A DNA stretch of 29,454 nucleotides from IMG/VR virus record IMGVR_UViG_3300025132_000201, positions 1 to 29,454 of that record. One strand, given 5' to 3'. Shown here piece after piece: positions 24,530-29,454 of the stretch. Source of the DNA: a virus. Below the pieces are notes generated by a model. The model did no database searches, was not told the origin of the DNA, and saw only the letters and a list, made by a program, of their open reading frames with translations. A program made the position numbers and the translations under genes. The stretch's first letter is position 1. Every line of letters starts with the position of its first letter.

Positions 24530-25209
24530 TATTCTACCCCCATGTTTTCAGCCAACTGCTTTTTAATTCTTGTCCAAGTTTCCGGGCTTTCTTTACCAAG
24601 TTCTAATTGTAGAATATTGATAGTTTGATTAACTTGTTGATTATCAGTCTTAGCCCCCCATTGGTCTTGAAACCGTAGTAGGTCTTTTACCGTTTCTCTA
24701 ACTTCTTTGTGAAGTATTACTGCATCACGAACAAAACCATCTTCATGAACTGTACCTTCATCTAATAGTTCGGATAACTTTTGATTTAATTTTTCTGCAT
24801 TTGAGCGAAGTACTTGTATTTCTTGACCGGCGGCTAATGCTACTTCATATGCCGCAGTTTTTTGCACTAAAGGTTGAAAATGATTTTTCATATGATTATA
24901 AACTGTTCTTTCAGCAATTCCGAGTTCATCTGCTATTACTTGAGTATCTGCGCTACCTTGAAAATATTCATTTTCATATTCTGCTCTTTTAGGACTAGCG
25001 CATACAGGACAAGAAGGATTGGCCGCCATATGGTAATCTCCCATATGATTACGGAAATGTCTATCAGCAGTATTGGCTCTCCATCCCATTGTTTTATCTA
25101 ATTCTTTAGGTGAAATATGACCGTTGAGAAGTTGTTCTTCTATTTCATCTCTACTTTCACTTGTACAAAGTTTACAAGACCGTTTAACAACACGCTCCGC
25201 CCCCTGCAT
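24529..25209 (-). CDS. Duplicated zinc/helix-turn-helix protein, terminase small-subunit candidate
   Basis: A 226-residue protein. Residues 12-55 and 67-110 are tandem copies of one unit: C12-x2-C15...H51-x3-H55 and C67-x2-C70...H106-x3-H110, with all four ligands offset by exactly 55. In the second copy the residues before the His pair (VIADELGIAERTVYNHM) are a clear helix-turn-helix; in the first it is altered (ELDKTMGWRANTADRHF). Residues ~130-190 are coiled-coil-like. The C-terminus is acidic/polar. It is the first gene of the assembly operon, before terminase. Small terminases bind packaging sites with helix-turn-helix domains, so the role is plausible; a transcription regulator is an alternative. 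Confidence 0.6.
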   Translation of the reverse strand: MQGAERVVKRSCKLCTSESRDEIEEQLLNGHISPKELDKTMGWRANTADRHFRNHMGDYHMAANPSCPVCASPKRAEYENEYFQGSADTQVIADELGIAERTVYNHMKNHFQPLVQKTAAYEVALAAGQEIQVLRSNAEKLNQKLSELLDEGTVHEDGFVRDAVILHKEVRETVKDLLRFQDQWGAKTDNQQVNQTINILQLELGKESPETWTRIKKQLAENMGVE

Positions 25210-25243
25210 GTACGGGCTTAGGTGTACCCCTTACAAAACGCTT

Positions 25244-25561
25244 ATGGATAAATATAACTTGGAAAGTACTATGTGGAGGGCTAAGAGAGTAGCGGGTGTA
25301 CCATTGAATATGTATACATTGAAAAGTTTAACTCAAGCAGTAAAAGATACTGTAAAAGGTGATATTTGTCCACCTGTATTATATGATTTAAGAAAGCAAG
25401 TTTGTGAATCATGTCCTTACGGCGGTAAAAGATGTGACTTGTGTGGTTGTTATATTAACACTAAAATAAACTTACTAAATTCCACTTGTCCTATTAACAA
25501 ATGGCCTTCACCGAGTAATACGAGTATAAATGCTAGTAAGCATAATAAAACTAGCAAATAA
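25244..25561 (+). CDS. Cys-rich phage-type protein, sole plus-strand gene
   Basis: A 105-residue protein. Residues 1-50 are helical and basic (MWRAKRVAGVPLNMYTLKSL); residues 54-82 contain C54-x2-C57, C64-x2-C67-x-C69 and C82, followed by PINKW. This CxxC...CxxCGC...CPxxKW pattern is common in small proteins of tailed viruses and would bind zinc. The start is uncertain: ATG at 25244 is chosen, but ATG at 25208 is in frame and its bases overlap the start codon of the divergent gene. It runs into the 3' end of the gene at 25508-25759 by 54 bases. Divergent orientation sets it off from all neighbours; the role is unknown. Confidence 0.6.
   Translation: MDKYNLESTMWRAKRVAGVPLNMYTLKSLTQAVKDTVKGDICPPVLYDLRKQVCESCPYGGKRCDLCGCYINTKINLLNSTCPINKWPSPSNTSINASKHNKTSK
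25248..25257 (-). promoter_or_regulatory. TATA-box candidate for assembly operon
   Basis: On the minus strand TTATATTTAT lies about 43 bases upstream of the ATG at 25209. An archaeal TATA box typically sits about 26 bases before transcription start, giving a leader of about 15 bases. It falls within the first codons of the plus-strand gene. The match is short and could be chance. Confidence 0.35.
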
Positions 25562-25759
25562 TCCCACTAAGAAATATGATACTGTAGTTGAAGGCATAGA
25601 ACCTCCTTTGAATATAAGTATCATACCCATACATACAATCATAGAAATTAATTGTACCATAATCATATCAATAATTACGCTTCTATTCGGATTAAGTACA
25701 TCTAATGTGGATGCTGCAAATGATTGTGGTATGTATGTTGTGTAATCTTTATCTATCAT
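25508..25759 (-). CDS. Two-helix membrane protein
   Basis: An 83-residue protein with two membrane segments, residues ~28-50 (VIIDMIMVQLISMIVCMGMI region) and ~57-77 (SYFLVGLFASFIMLTSIY), joined by a short KGGSMPST turn. The N-terminus is polar and ends before the first helix; the C-terminus is short and basic. AGGAAGATAAT precedes the ATG. It ends operon A. A small hairpin membrane protein in a virus could be a holin, but nothing specific supports this; the final overlap with the plus-strand gene is 54 bases. Confidence 0.6.
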   Translation of the reverse strand: MIDKDYTTYIPQSFAASTLDVLNPNRSVIIDMIMVQLISMIVCMGMILIFKGGSMPSTTVSYFLVGLFASFIMLTSIYTRITR

Positions 25760-25760
25760 A

Positions 25761-26384
25761 TTATCTTCCTCCTGTTATTATAGAGCGAGCGAAACTACCT
25801 ACTCCGCCACCTACTTTTTCCATCATTCCTTCACTTTGTAATGCGGCTAAAGCCCCTCCCATCATAGACTGTTGGGCTAGTGCGGCTAATTGTTGTTGAG
25901 TCATATCACTTTGATTCACTACTTGTTGTGCTGATGCTTGTAAATTAGTAAATTGACTTTCTATATTTTCTGCGCTCATAGTTTGTAAATTAGCAGGTAA
26001 AGTAGTTGTATCTAATTTTAATGTACCATCATCTTCATTTATAACAAATGTAGCACCTCTTAATATTTCTAATACACTTAGTGTCACAACACTACTCATC
26101 ATTTCAATTAATACTCCCATTTGACTACTAGCAACATATCTTTCAATAGTTGCTTGTTGTTTTAATAATTCCATTTGAATTTCTATTTCACTCGGTGGTT
26201 GAATAGGTTGTTGTACATATTGATTGGCTTGTTGTTGTCCTCCAAAGATACCTGCTACAAATGGACTTACTTGTTGTTGTTGCCCCCACGGATTAGCATT
26301 TTGCACCGGCATTTGTCCTTGTTGAGATGGTACACCTAAGTTTAGTGTACCTGTATTTTGGTTATTTCCGTTCAATCTTAACAT
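25761..26384 (-). CDS. Gln-rich protein of operon A
   Basis: A protein of about 207 residues. Residues 1-65 are Gln/Asn/Pro/Gly-rich and disordered; the middle (IEIQMELLKQQATIERYVAS onward) forms amphipathic helices with a hydrophobic stretch (MGVLIEMMSSVVTLSVLEIL) that is borderline for a membrane helix; the C-terminus is Gln/Ala/Met-rich and Gly-rich. ATG at 26384 has GGAGTGAT upstream; GTG at 26393 overlaps the stop of the upstream gene and is an alternative. No family is recognised. Confidence 0.55.
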   Translation of the reverse strand: MLRLNGNNQNTGTLNLGVPSQQGQMPVQNANPWGQQQQVSPFVAGIFGGQQQANQYVQQPIQPPSEIEIQMELLKQQATIERYVASSQMGVLIEMMSSVVTLSVLEILRGATFVINEDDGTLKLDTTTLPANLQTMSAENIESQFTNLQASAQQVVNQSDMTQQQLAALAQQSMMGGALAALQSEGMMEKVGGGVGSFARSIITGGR

Positions 26385-26389
26385 CTCTA

Positions 26390-27328
26390 TCACTCCATCG
26401 GAAGGGTATCTACCATATTTGTGTTTTGATTAACTACTTCTTCTACTTGTTGGTTTAACATGGCTTGAAAAGCAGGTGTAGGTTGATTAAACATAGCCAA
26501 CTCATGCTGAAATATTCTTAAATCAAAACTTACAATAGTAATATCATTTTGATTAGTCATAGGATTAGTATAATACTGAATGTTAATTCCTTTAGTTTTT
26601 CTTGCATCTTTTTCTAATTCAGCAAAAAATGGCTCGTATTTTTTCAACATTTCCGGTGTAGGGTCGTTTTTCTTTATTGCAGTGATAGGAACTGTGACAA
26701 TTGATACTCCTTTTTTTACTCTATCTCTAAGTCTTCTTGGATTCGATTCACTTAATTTATCTTCTTCTGCTTCCCACTTACAAAGTAAATGGTATAAATG
26801 CATGTGTTCGGGGCAGTATGTACCACGCATTTTACGGCCACTTGTCACTTTTTCACGAGCAACAAACGCTTCCGGCTCTCCTGTGACCGGATTTTTCCAA
26901 TACAAATCCCAAAGCGATTCTCCTGTATCTTCATCAGTAATTTTAGCATATAAATTATCATATTGAATTAAATTAGCACAATCACAACCGTCTACAACAC
27001 ATACATGACTTTGTTTATTATAACGATATTTTCTTCCAAAAAATAACCTAAAAGGATTAAATATATTTCTTTTAGCAGGTGTAAGTAATTTGTATGCTTG
27101 TTTAATGTCTTTTCTTCTTGCTTTATGTGGGTTAGGGTGTCTACTTGGATAAAAATTTACTTTAGGAACTTGTAAATCAGTTTTTTGTGATGCTTCTTGC
27201 ATCGCCGCCTGTGCAGTTGCTTGTTCTATTAACGCTCTATGAGTTAAAGTATCATTACCTTGTTGGCTTAAAGAAAGTAAATGCGCTTGGTTTACTTGTG
27301 CTAAACTTTGTTGATTACCATTGTACAT
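26390..27328 (-). CDS. Cys/His protein of operon A, probable zinc site
   Basis: A 312-residue protein. Residues 1-50 are Gln-rich helical. A basic region (~60-105) precedes a Cys/His site: C110, C115 and C117, then C172-x2-H175-x-H177 and C183. This CxxxxCxC...CxxHxH...C arrangement suggests one or two zinc ions. Residues ~220-290 have a strand-like end (NIQYYTNPMTNQNDITIVSF). The C-terminus is Gln/Asn-rich. AAGGAGGTTTGAAT precedes the ATG at 27328, so that start is favoured over the in-frame TTG at 27334. The function is unknown. Confidence 0.6.
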   Translation of the reverse strand: MYNGNQQSLAQVNQAHLLSLSQQGNDTLTHRALIEQATAQAAMQEASQKTDLQVPKVNFYPSRHPNPHKARRKDIKQAYKLLTPAKRNIFNPFRLFFGRKYRYNKQSHVCVVDGCDCANLIQYDNLYAKITDEDTGESLWDLYWKNPVTGEPEAFVAREKVTSGRKMRGTYCPEHMHLYHLLCKWEAEEDKLSESNPRRLRDRVKKGVSIVTVPITAIKKNDPTPEMLKKYEPFFAELEKDARKTKGINIQYYTNPMTNQNDITIVSFDLRIFQHELAMFNQPTPAFQAMLNQQVEEVVNQNTNMVDTLPME

Positions 27329-27330
27329 AT

Positions 27331-27501
27331 TCAAACCTCCTTATTTACTTCAAGATAAAATTTTCCATTATCAGTTTTTAGTTTCCAAGATATTTTATCC
27401 CCTGCTTTTATACCTAATAATTCAGCCATTGGATTAGGTACTACGGTTCTTACGCACTTTGTGTTTTTATTTACTGCTATAATTTTTGTTATTTTTTTCA
27501 T
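27331..27501 (-). CDS. AbrB/SpoVT-type DNA-binding regulator
   Basis: A 56-residue protein, a single swapped-hairpin AbrB-like domain: MKKITKIIAVNKNTKCVRTV, then VPNPMAELLGIKAGDKISWK, and KFYLEVNKEV. The Val-Pro-x-x-x-x-x-x-L-G-I-x-x-G-D core is diagnostic, and such domains bind DNA as dimers. AGGTGATATT precedes the ATG, which is chosen over a longer in-frame start inside the upstream gene. Such proteins often act on their own promoter; the ATGAAC repeats at 29083-29193 upstream of operon A are possible targets, but this is inference. Confidence 0.75.
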   Translation of the reverse strand: MKKITKIIAVNKNTKCVRTVVPNPMAELLGIKAGDKISWKLKTDNGKFYLEVNKEV

Positions 27502-27509
27502 AATATCAC

Positions 27510-28226
27510 CTATGTTGATAATAAATCTATTAATGTAGTTTCTACATTCCATCCTATTCTTGTTGCCATAAAAGACCTACGAGTAGGAATACCGGCTTTT
27601 TGTAGTCTCACTAAGTCATCTCTAAATGGGTCAAACACTTTATGTTCACCTATTCTGTTTTGTTGCCAAAGCATAGCGGCAGTATCATCAAAAAATCTAT
27701 CAGCCTTATTTGCTACAAGCATAACAAGTTTTGGTGCATATTTTTTTCCTTTCCATCTACTACGCAAATTACGATACCTATACTGTCTGTTAATTATACA
27801 ATCTACTAAGTATTTGAATCCCGCTATTTGTTGTAATGCTTCATCTCCACCTTTGAATGCTCTTTCATCAAACATATAGACTACTGCTTCTACTTGACGA
27901 TTAACCATGTCATCTATCCATAATGACCAAAAACGCTCTTGTCCACCTAAGTCAGCAGAATATACTACTCTTCTATCTCCTTTCCAAGATATACGCTTTC
28001 TTGTAGGCTTGGGTAAAAGATATTTACCTAGTAATCTAAAATGAGCCGTTCTATCTTCTTCGGGTATTTCTTCCATTTCACCCGGAGTAGTCATATAACG
28101 GTCAAGAGTAGTTTTACCTACCATAGCCGCACCGTATATTCCGACTTTTCTTGGTCGCCATGAATTATATAGATTCTGCCCCCATACCGCCACACCAACT
28201 AAAGCAGTACCGGCAGGTTCAACCAT
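27510..28226 (-). CDS. Ras/Arf-like small GTPase
   Basis: A 238-residue GTPase. G1: GAAMVGKT (G32 to T39, GxxxxGKT). G3: SADLGGQERF (D92-x2-G95-Q96), with Gln at the position of Ras Q61. G4: VANKAD (N173-K174-x-D176). G5-like: FMATRIGWN (A221-T222-R223). G2 is not obvious. The inserts between strands (for example after G1, and residues 120-165) are longer than in Ras. Residues 5-20 are hydrophobic and could touch a membrane. GGTGACTAAA precedes the ATG. It sits between a one-helix membrane protein and the AbrB regulator. Such switches act at membranes in eukaryotes and some archaea; the partner here is unknown. Confidence 0.8.
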   Translation of the reverse strand: MVEPAGTALVGVAVWGQNLYNSWRPRKVGIYGAAMVGKTTLDRYMTTPGEMEEIPEEDRTAHFRLLGKYLLPKPTRKRISWKGDRRVVYSADLGGQERFWSLWIDDMVNRQVEAVVYMFDERAFKGGDEALQQIAGFKYLVDCIINRQYRYRNLRSRWKGKKYAPKLVMLVANKADRFFDDTAAMLWQQNRIGEHKVFDPFRDDLVRLQKAGIPTRRSFMATRIGWNVETTLIDLLST

Positions 28227-28227
28227 T

Positions 28228-28470
28228 TTAGTCACCACTAATCCAATTATCTATTTTATTCCAAAACCATTCAACTGTATTTTCCCATATTGAATCACCG
28301 GATTTTAATTCAAAAGCACTTGTAGTAAGCACCGCAATTAAAACAAAAAGTATAGTTCTTAACCAACCTACGCCTTTTTCATAATATGTATCTAACATAT
28401 TTTGAGTATGCATAGCCCGTAATGTTGCTTCTGTAGAATCATCAGTAGGCGTTTTGAAAATACGACCCAA
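28228..28470 (-). CDS. Single-helix membrane protein
   Basis: An 80-residue protein with one membrane segment at residues 35-53 (GWLRTILFVLIAVLTTSAF). The N-terminal 34 residues are polar; the C-terminal ~27 are acidic and Trp-rich (WENTVEWFWNKIDNW) and could lie along a membrane surface. The TTG start has GAGGTGTTAGT upstream. It ends two bases before the GTPase start, and could serve as its membrane partner, which is inference. Confidence 0.6.
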   Translation of the reverse strand: MGRIFKTPTDDSTEATLRAMHTQNMLDTYYEKGVGWLRTILFVLIAVLTTSAFELKSGDSIWENTVEWFWNKIDNWISGD

Positions 28471-28479
28471 ACTAACACC

Positions 28480-29034
28480 TCACTTTTTCTTTTTAGTGTC
28501 TTTGTCTTCTTCTTCATTAATTCCTAAATTAATAGGTTGGTCTACTTCAACATCATGATTAGGAATACCGGGATTAAACTGTCCAGTATCGTATTGTGAA
28601 ACTATAGATTGTGAACCACCCGGTACACCCCAACTTGGAGGCATTTTACCGGGGTTTTGTTCCATCCAACGCAATTCACGCTCAAGTTGTGCTTCTTGCA
28701 TTCTCATTTCCATTTCTACTCTACGATTATCAAAATTACTTTGCATTTGTTTATATCTTAACTCTCTTGATTTTTGCATTCCGGTATTTCTTACTCTTTC
28801 TTGCATTTCTTGTTCAAAAAACATCTTAAAGAAATAATATGCTATACCTTGTACAAAAAATGCGGCCATAGCGTAAGTAAATCCATTTAACATAGCGGTT
28901 TCACTTTTTAACCAAAGGTCTGCATCAAATACACCTATTCCTAATCCTACTAAGGCTGATTGGGCTAAAATAAGCCCCATAAGTCTAATTTCTGCATCCG
29001 AGTCTTGTCCTGTTCCTTGCATGTTGCTCACCAT
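28480..29034 (-). CDS. Two-helix membrane protein with cytoplasmic coiled coil
   Basis: A 184-residue protein. Two hydrophobic segments (about residues 16-36, LMGLILAQSALVGLGIG region, and 49-70, GFTYAMAAFFVQGIAYYFF) precede a long charged helix (~72-125, with QEMQERVRN, MQSNFDNRRVEMEMRMQE) and a Gly/Pro region ending in Glu and Lys runs. It is the first gene of operon A. Two starts are possible: ATG 29034, with a TATA-like box 18-25 bases upstream (leaderless), or ATG 29022, with GGTGA at the right spacing. The long helix could bind a partner such as the GTPase. No family is recognised. Confidence 0.6.
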   Translation of the reverse strand: MVSNMQGTGQDSDAEIRLMGLILAQSALVGLGIGVFDADLWLKSETAMLNGFTYAMAAFFVQGIAYYFFKMFFEQEMQERVRNTGMQKSRELRYKQMQSNFDNRRVEMEMRMQEAQLERELRWMEQNPGKMPPSWGVPGGSQSIVSQYDTGQFNPGIPNHDVEVDQPINLGINEEEDKDTKKKK

Positions 29035-29051
29035 TGGTCAATAAATTAGTC

Positions 29052-29059
29052 ATTATAAA
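29052..29059 (-). promoter_or_regulatory. TATA-box candidate for operon A
   Basis: TTTATAAT on the minus strand lies 18-25 bases upstream of the ATG at 29034, the spacing expected for a leaderless archaeal transcript. ATGAAC repeats sit just upstream at 29083-29100. The match is short but the position is right. Confidence 0.4.
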
Positions 29060-29082
29060 CATTTCTGTTCATTATTCACTTT

Positions 29083-29100
29083 GTTCATGTTCATGTTCAT
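29083..29100. repeat. Tandem GTTCAT hexamer repeat
   Basis: Three perfect copies of GTTCAT run without gaps. A fourth copy is at 29068-29073 and two reverse complements are at 29179-29193. The arrangement suggests a binding site for a dimeric or multimeric protein. Confidence 0.7.
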
Positions 29101-29202
29101 TATTTTGACTATACAAATATATTATATTATTATTAGAGAGTAGTGAATAAATGAATAGTCATTTTATTGACTAATGTAATGAACATTATGAACATTTGAG
29201 TA

Positions 29203-29448
29203 TTACAAGAGAGTTCCTTTGTCCTTAAAATGTCTTGCCCGATTGGTATGAGGGCTTTCCGGTACAATGGTATGGTCTTTGGTGTGACTCATATCCGGCC
29301 CACCCCTACCCATAATGTGTCTACGCCTACGCTCACGGTTCAACTCTTCACGGTACTTTACTCTCTCCGGTGAAGATTCATATTTCTTGTCGTACTCTAA
29401 CTTGTGTCGCTTGGCTTCGGGGCTTACACGCTCTTTGAGCAGTTGCAT
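29203..29448 (-). CDS. Small conserved phage-type protein
   Basis: An 81-residue, very basic protein. The run ERVKYREELNRERRRR, followed by IMGRGGPDMSHTKD and a C-terminal HTNRARHFKDKGTLL, matches a small protein common in tailed marine viruses, where it often lies in the structural region; its function is not known to me. It starts at ATG 29448, six bases from the window edge, so upstream sequence is not visible and the start is not certain. It is on the same strand as, and separate from, operon A. Confidence 0.65.
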   Translation of the reverse strand: MQLLKERVSPEAKRHKLEYDKKYESSPERVKYREELNRERRRRHIMGRGGPDMSHTKDHTIVPESPHTNRARHFKDKGTLL

Positions 29449-29454
29449 AGCAAT

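Larger units (their letters stand above)
29041..29200. promoter_or_regulatory. AT-rich control region with repeats
   Basis: The 168-base gap between the genes at 28480-29034 and 29203-29448 has no credible coding sequence. It holds GTTCAT hexamers on one side (29068-29073 and three in tandem at 29083-29100) and the complement ATGAAC on the other (29179-29184, 29188-29193), with TTAGTCA (29046-29052) mirrored by TGACTAA (29168-29174), around an AT-rich centre (29111-29134). The layout fits an operator/promoter region or a small replication or recombination site; the first is favoured because operon A begins here. Confidence 0.5.

Noticed and set aside
25508-25759. Holin call for the two-helix membrane protein
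   Set aside because: The hairpin topology fits, but there is no endolysin nearby and archaeal hosts lack a standard murein target, so only a membrane protein is called.
29035-29202. tRNA or other structured RNA in the AT-rich gap
   Set aside because: No cloverleaf, anticodon arm or TTCGA-type loop is visible; the symmetry is explained by the hexamer repeats.

Overview
This AT-rich window is a large part of the virion-assembly half of a tailed double-stranded DNA virus (Caudoviricetes, HK97-type capsid), either free or integrated. The hallmark genes are readable directly: large terminase (18166-19653), portal (14268-16055), prohead protease (5868-7268), HK97-like major capsid protein (4658-5833), and a head-tail adaptor plus tail-completion candidates at the left end. 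No ribosomal, tRNA or core metabolic genes are visible. Several small phage-type families (DUF5872-like, 'YPSAYAN', 'RVKYREELNRERRRR') fit an uncultivated, probably marine, virus. An archaeal host is favoured: ribosome-binding sites are mostly GGTGA-type, two candidate promoters have an archaeal TATA-box layout, and there are an AbrB-type regulator and a Ras/Arf-like GTPase. This is inference; bacteria also use GGTGA-like sites, so a bacterial host is not excluded.

Layout, reading right to left because all genes but one are on the minus strand. (1) 29448-29203: small conserved phage protein. (2) 29202-29035: AT-rich control region with ATGAAC repeats and a TATA-like box. (3) 29034-25508: operon A, with two membrane proteins, a small GTPase, an AbrB-type regulator, a Cys/His protein, a Gln-rich protein and a two-helix membrane protein. 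(4) 25244-25561: the only plus-strand gene, a Cys-rich protein at the operon boundary. (5) 25209-18166: start of the assembly operon: a duplicated zinc/helix-turn-helix protein (small-terminase candidate), two low-complexity proteins, a 721-aa unknown and the large terminase. (6) 18169-16055: three small basic or Cys-rich proteins and a LAGLIDADG protein. (7) 16055-12895: portal and small helical or Cys-rich proteins. (8) 12883-7334: an 1849-aa protein with a degenerate DNA-ligase-like domain near its C-terminus. (9) 7268-1: protease/scaffold, capsid, probable decoration protein, small head proteins, adaptor, tail completion, and the first codons of another gene running off the window.

Most assembly genes are joined by start/stop overlaps (ATGA, TAATG, TTGA) or gaps of a few bases, so they are probably translated from one or a few long messages. 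The terminase pair would package DNA through the portal; the protease and its C-terminal extension would build and mature the capsid shell; the adaptor and completion proteins would close the head and join the tail. Operon A has no recognised packaging or capsid gene and looks like a separate membrane-linked module.

Most unusual: a small GTPase among membrane proteins; a ligase-like domain with altered catalytic residues inside a virion-cluster protein; an exact 55-residue duplication of a C2H2 unit in the small-terminase candidate; short peptide motifs (DAW-type and MxWDxxHxLAN-type) shared by otherwise unrelated proteins; and two zinc-ribbon-like insertions in the portal.
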